Source: Paracoccaceae bacterium (lineage in GTDB: Bacteria > Pseudomonadota > Alphaproteobacteria > Rhodobacterales > Rhodobacteraceae). Taken from it: a stretch of DNA of 6,125 bases. Below, piece by piece: positions 1 to 6,125 of this stretch. The notes below the pieces were generated by a model that saw only the letters and a list, made by a program, of their open reading frames with translations, was not told where the DNA came from and ran no database searches. Location of the stretch: assembly GCA_030626365.1 (NCBI GenBank), contig DAOUPC010000183.1, positions 1 through 6,125 of the forward strand, given 5' to 3'. Numbering within the stretch: position 1 is the first letter of the stretch; every line of letters starts with the position of its first letter. The translations under genes and the position numbers were made by a program.

Positions 1-274
1 GGGCGGCAAGGGGCGAATGGTCCACATGGGTATGCGTGACGATGATATGGCTGATGCGCTGGCCCGGTTCCAGCGCTGCAAGGATTGCGTCCAGATGCGC
101 GGGGTCATCGGGGCCGGGGTCGATCACCGCCAGATCGGTGGTGCCCACAATATAGGTGTTGGTGCCGCGATAGGTCATTGGCGATGGGTTCGGGGCCAGG
201 ACACGGCGCAAACCGGGGGCCAGTTCCATTGCCACGCCGGTTGGTGGGTTAAAATCATCGGGGGGCAGGGTCAT
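1..274 (-). CDS. MBL-fold metallo-hydrolase, N-terminal part (runs off left edge)
   Basis: This is the N-terminal 91 codons of a metallo-beta-lactamase superfamily hydrolase; the rest lies beyond the left edge. The reading starts MTLPPDDFNPPTG and continues through a stretch typical of the fold (GTNTYIVG, then LAVIDPGPDD) to the metal-binding motif HTHVDH near residues 84-89, which fits the family signature HxHxDH that binds the catalytic metals. The start at 274 is the only good ATG before the conserved region. It is preceded by a purine-rich but weak ribosome site (AAAGAGAAAG). The gene diverges from the histidine kinase with only 40 bp between start codons. Family members include glyoxalase II-like thioesterases, lactonases, nucleases and LACTB2-like proteins. 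The substrate cannot be told from this fragment. Confidence 0.88.
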   Translation of the reverse strand, partial: MTLPPDDFNPPTGVAMELAPGLRRVLAPNPSPMTYRGTNTYIVGTTDLAVIDPGPDDPAHLDAILAALEPGQRISHIIVTHTHVDHSPLAA

Positions 275-314
275 GGCGCTTTCTCTTTCGTGTTGTCGGC
301 TTTAGGCTTGTCTC

Positions 315-1634
315 ATGACTTTTCGCTGGCTTAAAAAATATATGCCGCGCAGCCTTTATGGCCGGGCCGCCCTGATCCTGATTTTGCCGGTTGTGGTTGT
401 GCAACTGGTGGTCTCGGTGGTGTTTATCCAACGTCACCTCGAAGATGTCACGACCCAGATGTCACTGACCGTGGTGCGCGAACTGCGATTGATCGCCGAT
501 CAGACGGCCACGGCCACCGATCAGCAGGCGGTACTGGACCAGATGGCCCCGTTTTTTGACACCCTGCAGATGGATGTGCGGTTTGTCGACCCCACGGTCG
601 TGCCGGACGGGGACCAGTTGCGCTGGTACGATTTTTCCGGGCGGGTGGTTATCGCGACGTTTCGGGCGGCGTTTCCACGTACGCTGGCGGGGCGGTTCCC
701 CGATAACCGGCGGGTTCTGTTCTATTTCGATTCTCAGTTTGGCCCGGTCGAGGTCGGCTTTGGGCGGCGGCGTGTGACGGCGGCGGCCCCGCACCAGTTG
801 ATTGTGACAATGGCGTTTTTTGGCATTCTCATGACGGTGATTGCGTTTTTGTACATGCGCAACCAGTTGCGCCCGATCACCCGGCTGGCCAATGCCGCCC
901 AGGCGTTTGGGCGGGGGCATAACGTGTCCTACTGGCCCAGTGGCGCAACCGAGGTCCGCGCCGCTGGCAGCGCCTTTCTGGACATGCGCGCCCGGATCGA
1001 GCGTCATATCGAACAGCGCACCATGATGCTGTCCGGGGTCAGCCATGATTTGCGCACCCCCCTGACCCGGCTAAAGCTGGGGTTGGCGATGCAGGACGGG
1101 GAAGACGTGGATCTTTTGCTGGAAGATGTGAACGAGATGGAGCGTATGTTGGATGCGTTCCTGGAATTCGCCCGTGATGCGTCCGAGGGCACGGCCGAAC
1201 CGATTGATCCGCTGGCGCTGGTGCGCCGGATCGCCGGGGATGCCACGCGGGCGGGAAAACCGGTGCATCTGGGCGAAATGCGGGGGCAGGGCACGGTCAT
1301 GCTGCGCGCAACCGCGATCAGGCGGGCGGTCGAGAACCTGTTGGGCAATGCCATCCGCTATGGTCATGTGGCCGAGGTATCGGTGGTGCTGACGGAAAAG
1401 TCCCTGCGTATCCGGGTCGAGGACGACGGGCCGGGTATCCCTGCCGATCAGCATGCCGAAGCGGTCAAACCGTTTTCGCGGCTGGACCCGGCGCGCAACC
1501 AGAACATGGGCGGCAGTGTCGGGTTGGGGCTGGCCATTGTGGCCGACATCGCCCGCGCCCACGGTGGCGCATTACGGCTGGCTGACAGTGAACGGCTGGG
1601 GGGATTGCAGGCGGATATCGTGATTGGCCGATAA
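315..1634 (+). CDS. EnvZ-like membrane sensor histidine kinase
   Basis: This 439-residue inner-membrane histidine kinase senses a periplasmic or membrane signal, autophosphorylates on histidine and passes the phosphate to a response regulator. Visible architecture: basic N-terminus; first membrane helix about residues 17-39; periplasmic sensor about 40-159; second helix about 160-181; HAMP linker about 182-233 (RNQLRPITRLANAAQAFGRG). The DHp helix follows, with the phospho-acceptor His244 in SGVSHDLRTPLTRLKL. The ATPase domain has an N-box (ENLLGNAIRYG, 340-350), G1 box (DDGPGIP, 370-376), F-box region (VKPFSRLD, 384-391) and G2 box (GLGLAI, 403-408). All catalytic motifs are intact and the length is normal for EnvZ. 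The start is the first ATG before the basic and hydrophobic segments; its ribosome site is weak (TTAGG). An EnvZ-type kinase usually pairs with an OmpR-type regulator, but none is visible here. The signal is unknown. I leave the symbol blank because EnvZ orthology is not proven. Confidence 0.93.
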   Translation: MTFRWLKKYMPRSLYGRAALILILPVVVVQLVVSVVFIQRHLEDVTTQMSLTVVRELRLIADQTATATDQQAVLDQMAPFFDTLQMDVRFVDPTVVPDGDQLRWYDFSGRVVIATFRAAFPRTLAGRFPDNRRVLFYFDSQFGPVEVGFGRRRVTAAAPHQLIVTMAFFGILMTVIAFLYMRNQLRPITRLANAAQAFGRGHNVSYWPSGATEVRAAGSAFLDMRARIERHIEQRTMMLSGVSHDLRTPLTRLKLGLAMQDGEDVDLLLEDVNEMERMLDAFLEFARDASEGTAEPIDPLALVRRIAGDATRAGKPVHLGEMRGQGTVMLRATAIRRAVENLLGNAIRYGHVAEVSVVLTEKSLRIRVEDDGPGIPADQHAEAVKPFSRLDPARNQNMGGSVGLGLAIVADIARAHGGALRLADSERLGGLQADIVIGR

Positions 1635-1646
1635 AGGCGCGCGGGG

Positions 1647-1670
1647 CCGGGCATTTTTCAAAATGCCCGG
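1647..1670. terminator. Strong hairpin between convergent genes, probable terminator
   Basis: A perfect 11-bp inverted repeat (CCGGGCATTTT at 1647-1657, AAAATGCCCGG at 1660-1670) has only two bases between its arms, so the innermost A-T pairs probably open into the loop. It lies 12 bp after the kinase stop and 56 bp from the fpr stop, between converging genes. On the plus strand a run of five T (about 1679-1683) begins 8 bases after the stem, which supports rho-independent termination of the kinase transcript with a slightly displaced U tract. On the minus strand the stem is followed by GC-rich sequence, so termination of the fpr transcript there is less certain. Confidence 0.8.
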
Positions 1671-1726
1671 AACGTGGATTTTTCAGAGCTTGCTTTATGC
1701 AACAGCGCCGAATTGCCGGGGTAAAA

Positions 1727-2545
1727 TCAGCCGACAAAGGCCTTTTCGACCACATATTGTGCGGGGTCCGAATTGGCCCCCTCTTTCAGGCCAAAGCCAT
1801 CCAGGATGTCTTTGATATCCTTGTTGAATCCAAGGCTTCCACAAACCATGGCCCGGTCGGTGTCGGGGTTGATCGGGTCGATGCCCAGATCACGAAACAC
1901 CGTGCCATCGTTCAAAAGCGTGGTGATGCGGCCCATGACCGGGCTTTGTTCACGGGTGGTGGTCGGGTAATAACGCACCTTGCCGGCGACCATTTCACCG
2001 ATCAGGGGGTCGTCATTCAGGCTGTTTACCAGTTCCCGGCCATAGGCCAGTTCGGCCACGTCACGACAGGTGTGGGTCATGATGATTTCGTCGTAATTGT
2101 CGTAGGTTTCCGGTTCGCGCAGCAACGAGGCGAACGGGGCAAACCCGGTGCCGGTGGCAAAGAACCACAGCCGTTTGCCCGGCAGCAATGCGTCATGCAC
2201 CAGCGTGCCGACCGGTTTGGGGCGCAGGATGATCTGATCGCCGACCTTGATATGTTGCAGTTTGCTGGTCAGGGGGCCGTCCTGTACCTTGATTGAATAG
2301 AACTCCAATTCATCATCCCAAGAGGGGCTGGCGATGGAATAGGCCCGCAGCAGGGGTTTGGCGTTGTCGCCCAGAAGGCCGATCATCACGAATTCGCCCG
2401 ACCGGAACCGGAGCGATTTTGGGCGTGTCACACGGAAGGAAAACAACTGGTCGGTCCAGTGTTTGACGTGCGTCACGGTCTGGGCGTCGGGCAGGACGGG
2501 GGTTTTTGCTGGTGCTGCGTCGGTCACGATCATCATCTCTGTCAT
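1727..2545 (-). CDS. fpr: Ferredoxin-NADP(+) reductase
   Basis: This 272-residue cytosolic FAD enzyme exchanges electrons between NADPH and ferredoxin or flavodoxin. It resembles the bacterial-type FPR of Rhodobacter capsulatus. The N-terminal FAD domain carries RAYS (67-70) for flavin binding, followed by KVQDGPLTS (86-94). The NADP domain carries the pyrophosphate-binding stretch ATGTGFAPFAS (130-140), THTCRD (157-162) and VCGS (234-237). The C-terminus ends YVVEKAFVG, where this class has a short tail after the conserved alanine instead of the terminal aromatic residue of plant-type enzymes. The start at 2545 is followed at once by two in-frame ATGs (codons 4 and 5) and has only a weak ribosome site (AAAGAA), so the true start could be three or four codons later. 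The gene follows the cysteine genes on the same strand after a 138-bp leader. I infer that it feeds reduced ferredoxin to CysI, and it may also serve oxidative-stress or iron-sulfur functions. Confidence 0.93.
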   Translation of the reverse strand: MTEMMIVTDAAPAKTPVLPDAQTVTHVKHWTDQLFSFRVTRPKSLRFRSGEFVMIGLLGDNAKPLLRAYSIASPSWDDELEFYSIKVQDGPLTSKLQHIKVGDQIILRPKPVGTLVHDALLPGKRLWFFATGTGFAPFASLLREPETYDNYDEIIMTHTCRDVAELAYGRELVNSLNDDPLIGEMVAGKVRYYPTTTREQSPVMGRITTLLNDGTVFRDLGIDPINPDTDRAMVCGSLGFNKDIKDILDGFGLKEGANSDPAQYVVEKAFVG

Positions 2546-2683
2546 GGTTTCTTTGCCGGTTTAGTATACCGGCCCCTTTGAATAGGCTTTGATTCAGGTC
2601 AGGGAAAGGGGTTTCGGTCATTGTTTTATTGTTAGTGTGCAAACAGGTGGGACTGATGCGCGGGCGCCGCTGGCTGTTGTGGG
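2546..2683 (-). promoter_or_regulatory. fpr leader with -10-like box, near-palindrome and inverted repeat
   Basis: This 138-bp gap separates the DUF934 stop from the fpr start, unlike the overlapping junctions upstream. On the minus strand TATACT (2563-2568), one base from the -10 consensus, lies about 20 bases before the fpr ATG. I see no convincing -35 box. The -10-like box sits inside a 17-bp near-palindrome (2556-2572) with arms CCGGTTTA and TATACCGG, in which seven of eight positions pair. Farther upstream is a perfect 7-bp inverted repeat, CCCCTTT (2573-2579) and AAAGGGG (2605-2611), separated by 25 bases. Together these suggest a separate, regulated fpr promoter or a structured leader. 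No protein-coding signal of its own is evident in the gap. Confidence 0.45.
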
Positions 2684-3088
2684 TCAGATTGGGGATGCGC
2701 CGCGCAACCGGGATTGATAATCATGCGCCCGCCAGTCCGCCCGCGCCAGCCACTGATCCTGGGGCTGGCGGCTGGCCAGATCGGTGTCGATTTCGACTTC
2801 GTCGAACCCGGCCCGGCGCGCCATGGCATACTGATCGGCCAGCACATGGCCCCGGGCCCGCAGGCGCCCCGTATAGCCCAAAAGGCGCAGGCGGCGGGCG
2901 ATGCTAAAGCCCCGCCCGTCAGCGAAGTTGGGGAAATCTATGCGGATCATTTGCAGGTCGGGCAACCTGGCCACCAGCCCGGCGGTATCTGCGTCGGGTC
3001 CGATATTCAGCGCCGTGCCATTGTGGGGCGTGAATTCACCAGCCCAGTCATCGGGGCCAAAGCCCGTGTCGGTTACAAGTATGGTCAT
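2684..3088 (-). CDS. DUF934 family protein of the sulfite-reduction cluster
   Basis: This 134-residue soluble protein of the DUF934 family (COG3749) is often annotated as probably involved in sulfite reduction because it sits beside cysI and cysH in many proteobacteria. Its biochemical role is not established. The family core is clear: DFPNFADGRGFSIARRLR (51-68), then LRARGHVLADQ (75-85) and RRAGFDEVEI (91-100). No cysteine, metal site or nucleotide-binding loop stands out, so a catalytic role is not evident from sequence. The start chosen at 3088 has a good ribosome site (AAAGGAA, 5 bases upstream) and its ATGA overlaps the cysH stop by four bases, which implies coupled translation. A longer in-frame reading to 3139 would add 17 residues from inside cysH and is less likely. 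Confidence 0.9.
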   Translation of the reverse strand: MTILVTDTGFGPDDWAGEFTPHNGTALNIGPDADTAGLVARLPDLQMIRIDFPNFADGRGFSIARRLRLLGYTGRLRARGHVLADQYAMARRAGFDEVEIDTDLASRQPQDQWLARADWRAHDYQSRLRGASPI

Positions 3089-3893
3089 GTCTGTTCCTTT
3101 CTGCGGACAAGGGTTCCGTTTTCGAAATGAATGCCGCATTCATCTTTGTCACGTGCCCGCCAGCGCCCGGCGCGCGGGTCTTCGCCGGGGGCCACGGGGG
3201 TGGTGCAGGGTATGCAGCCGATTGACGGATACCCGCGCGTCACGAGAGGATGACGGGGCAGGCGGTTTTCCTCCATATAGGTGCGCACGTCGTCGGGGGA
3301 CCAATGCGCCAACGGGTTGATCTTTATGCGGCCAGTTTCAGATTCTGGTTCGAAAAACTCAAGCGACACGCGGGTGCCGGACTGAAACCGTTTGCGCCCG
3401 GTTATCCAGCCGTCGAACCCTGTTAGGGCCTGTTGCAGGGGGGCGGTTTTGCGCAGGTCACAGCAGGCGTCGGGGTTGTGTGTGTGCAACTGGCCATCCG
3501 GGTCGCGCGTGACGATGTCGGGTGCGCGGATGATCCGAAGGTTGTTCAGGCCCAACCGTTCGCAGATTTCATTTTGATAGACCAGCGTTTCGGTGAACAG
3601 CAGTTCGGTGTCGATGAACAGGATCGGTGTGGATTTGTCGATCACCGCCGCCATATGCAACAGCACCACGGATTCGGCACCAAAGCTGGAGACCAGAGCG
3701 ATTTTTCCGGTGTCAGACAGGGCGCCCTGTATCACAGAACTGGCGCTATGGTGACGATAGCGCGCGTTGAGGGCGCGCGTCTTGTTTGTCAGCGCGGCGT
3801 TGGTTCGCACCTTTTTGGTTTTGCTATCGGGGCGGCGCGCAGATCCTTGCGGGCCGGGGGAGGGAGTATTTTTGACAAGAAGAAGCATGGGGG

Positions 3894-3897
<4 letters not shown>
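3085..3897 (-). CDS. cysH: Assimilatory APS/PAPS reductase
   Basis: CysH reduces adenylylsulfate (or PAPS) to sulfite with thioredoxin in cysteine biosynthesis. Seen in sequence: the nucleotide-binding SSFGAES loop (70-76), FIDTELLF (94-101), a CysCys pair (145-146) and C-x-x-C (228, 231) that together form the [4Fe-4S] site of the APS-using class, and the catalytic Cys254 in KDECGIH near the C-terminus. The cluster cysteines favour APS as substrate. Homology begins only about residue 41 (RALNARYRHHS). The preceding 40 residues are read through a repeat-like sequence and look unconserved. The start given is a GTG at 3897 that overlaps the cysI stop (GTGA) with AAAGG about 4 bases upstream. 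Alternatives are an ATG at 3888 and a GTG at 3810 (241 residues, closer to the usual family length but with a poor ribosome site). It overlaps the DUF934 start by four bases. Function is firm; the start is uncertain. Confidence 0.92.
3854..3885. repeat. Repeat-like intergenic motif read into the cysH 5' end
   Basis: The stretch contains CCGGGGGAGGGAGTATTTTT followed by GACAAGAAGAAG (plus strand). From memory, sequences of the form purine-rich GGGGAGTATTTTT plus an AAGAAGAAG tail recur between genes in Rhodobacteraceae genomes. I cannot confirm the copy number here because only one copy lies in the window. It falls directly after the cysI stop and is open in the cysH frame, where it gives the low-complexity N-terminal residues LLLVKNTPSPG. 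It may be a dispersed repeat captured at the junction rather than true coding sequence. Confidence 0.4.
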
Positions 3898-5553
<1,656 letters not shown>

Positions 5554-5561
<8 letters not shown>

Positions 5562-5871
5562 TTTGGGCGGTCTCCTGTTTGCCGTGGGGATAGTTTGAGG
5601 GGCCGGTGGCGCGGGATGCCTCGCGGAAATGGAGGGTTTCGGGGCCGGATTGACCTGTCTGGCTGGGGGATATTTCGGCCAGGTAGGCCCCGACCACCGT
5701 ATTTCCCTGACGGGTGGCATCCAGCAGGCGCATCTGGGCGTGGGCCTCGTCGGTGATCACTTCGGCGCATGATAGCTGCCGGGTCCAGCCATCATTGGCG
5801 GTTTGATAGATCACATCACCCAAAAGCAGATCCGAGGCGGTGACGACTTGTGAAATAAGCGGGGTGGGCAT
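5554..5871 (-). CDS. DUF2849 family small protein
   Basis: This 105-residue soluble protein of the DUF2849 family is regularly found just before cysI in alphaproteobacteria. No function is established. The family pattern is visible: an N-terminal VVTASDLLLGDVIY segment, a central aspartate/alanine-rich stretch (VITDEAHAQMRLLDA), VVGAYLAEI, and the conserved tail HFREASRATGPSNYPHGKQE. It has no cysteines, membrane helix or signal peptide. The start at 5871 has AAAGGA 8 bases upstream. Its stop lies 8 bases inside cysI, which indicates coupled translation. It is the first gene of the minus-strand block, so the operon promoter should lie in the divergent region to its right. Siroheme synthase cysG, which I would expect as the upstream neighbour in relatives, is not present here. 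Confidence 0.9.
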
Positions 5872-5886
5872 CAGGCGATTCCTTTG

Positions 5887-5916
5887 TTGTCGGGTGTTGC
5901 CGGGTGATGTCGGGCG
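5887..5916. repeat. Three imperfect 10-bp direct repeats in the operon leader
   Basis: Three consecutive units read TTGTCGGGTG, TTGCCGGGTG and ATGTCGGGCG on the plus strand. All share TG-Y-CGGG-Y-G, and adjacent units differ at one to three positions. The 10-bp period is close to one helical turn. The array begins 15 bases upstream of the DUF2849 start codon, so it would lie in the 5' untranslated RNA of the minus-strand operon if transcription starts near the TATATT box. Confidence 0.6.
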
Positions 5917-6024
5917 GATATGGTCAGGCAGGGTGTCGTGGCGATTTATGTTGATGCTAATATAGGAAACTATCCTTGATAATGGCCATATCCCGTGGCA
6001 GATAAGGTTGATTTTTCTGCCTTG

Positions 6025-6042
6025 GTGGGAATAGTGGGAATA
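6025..6042. repeat. Perfect 9-bp tandem direct repeat
   Basis: GTGGGAATA occurs twice in immediate tandem (6025-6033 and 6034-6042), ending 26 bases before the start codon of the Lrp-type regulator. The position, overlapping where the core promoter or early leader of that gene should be, would suit a regulator-binding site, though chance duplication is possible. Confidence 0.65.
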
Positions 6043-6068
6043 TGTTCTGAAATATAAGGATCTGGCGA

Positions 6069-6125
6069 ATGGCGGTTCGAATTGATGATCTGGATCGGAA
6101 AATTCTGGATCAGTTACAGCGGGAC
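6069..6125 (+). CDS. Lrp/AsnC-family transcriptional regulator, N-terminal 19 codons (runs off right edge)
   Basis: The reading MAVRIDDLDRKILDQLQRD matches the start of the Lrp/AsnC winged-helix DNA-binding domain, where LDxxDxxILxxLQxD is the family hallmark. AAGGA lies 8 bases upstream of the ATG. Only the first helix is in view, so the helix-turn-helix and the C-terminal ligand-binding RAM domain are off the edge. Members bind DNA as dimers to octamers, respond to amino acids, and commonly control a divergent neighbour and themselves. Control of the sulfite-reduction genes is therefore plausible but not shown. Confidence 0.85.
   Translation, partial: MAVRIDDLDRKILDQLQRD

Larger units (their letters stand above)
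5872..6068. promoter_or_regulatory. Divergent control region between the sulfite-reduction block and the Lrp-type regulator
   Basis: This 197-bp region holds the start signals of both divergent units. Bases about 5945-6060 are clearly AT-richer than the surrounding genes. For the minus-strand operon, TATATT (5959-5964) is a -10-like box without a clear -35. For the plus strand, TTGATA (5976-5981) and TTGATT (6008-6013) are -35-like, without convincing -10 partners. Possible operator elements are ATAG-GAAA-CTAT (5962-5973), GGCAGA/TCTGCC arms at 5997-6002 and 6016-6021 with a 13-base loop, and a widely spaced pair GGATATGG (5916-5923) and CCATATCC (5986-5993). Autoregulation and operon control by the Lrp/AsnC protein is an inference from position and base composition. 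Confidence 0.6.

Noticed and set aside
17..334. A 105-codon plus-strand open frame at the left edge
   Set aside because: It is opposite the MBL-fold gene, whose metal-binding motif HTHVDH is clear on the minus strand.
462..1046. A 194-codon open frame opposite the histidine kinase
   Set aside because: It has a low-complexity His/Arg/Pro-rich translation without a family signature, and the plus strand carries a complete kinase.
1697..2296. A 199-codon open frame on the plus strand opposite fpr
   Set aside because: It is a shadow of the fpr reading frame, with no recognisable domain and no ribosome site evident.
2640..2683. A GC-rich near-palindrome (GCGGGCGCCGC at about 2660-2670) just after the DUF934 stop, as a terminator
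   Set aside because: No T run follows on the minus strand and the stem has almost no loop, so it does not make a convincing rho-independent terminator.
5562..5720. A 53-residue N-terminal extension of CysI
   Set aside because: It is proline- and arginine-rich, lies within the DUF2849 coding sequence, and has no family homology that I recognise. The ATG at 5561 has a good AGGAG ribosome site and starts the conserved protein.
5872..5945. A possible SAM-type riboswitch in the leader of the DUF2849-cysI operon
   Set aside because: I could not find the conserved core of the SAM-II class or a clear terminator/antiterminator pair. Only the 10-bp repeats stand out.

Overview
The window is GC-rich chromosomal DNA that looks like an alphaproteobacterium of the Rhodobacteraceae (Roseobacter/Rhodobacter group). 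This rests on recognised protein families and gene order, not on a database search. Typical features are the small DUF2849 and DUF934 genes flanking cysI and cysH, a 272-residue Rhodobacter-type ferredoxin-NADP reductase, and an EnvZ-like kinase. I see no phage, transposon, CRISPR array, tRNA or rRNA.

Layout, left to right. (1) The 5' part of a metallo-beta-lactamase-fold hydrolase gene, minus strand, running off the left edge (1-274). (2) A divergent, complete EnvZ-like sensor histidine kinase (315-1634, plus), 40 bp away and with no response regulator in view. (3) A strong hairpin between convergent genes (about 1647-1670). (4) A five-gene minus-strand block, read from right to left: DUF2849 protein (5554-5871), sulfite reductase hemoprotein cysI (3894-5561), APS/PAPS reductase cysH (3085-3897), DUF934 protein (2684-3088) and ferredoxin-NADP reductase fpr (1727-2545). 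The first four overlap by 4 to 8 bases at each junction. fpr is set off by a 138-bp leader that carries its own promoter-like signals. (5) A 197-bp, partly AT-rich divergent control region (5872-6068) rich in short repeats. (6) The first 19 codons of an Lrp/AsnC-family regulator (6069 onward, plus).

Together the block encodes the reductive half of assimilatory sulfate reduction. CysH reduces activated sulfate to sulfite, and CysI reduces sulfite to sulfide with siroheme and a [4Fe-4S] cluster. Fpr probably supplies NADPH-derived electrons through a ferredoxin, because no CysJ flavoprotein is present here. The two DUF proteins travel with this pathway but have no established biochemical role that I know of. 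The Lrp/AsnC protein is the obvious candidate regulator.

This is mostly a familiar locus. The points most worth a second look are the non-conserved cysH N-terminus, which is read through a repeat-like sequence; the palindromes in front of fpr; and the helically phased 10-bp repeats and tandem 9-bp repeat in the divergent control region.
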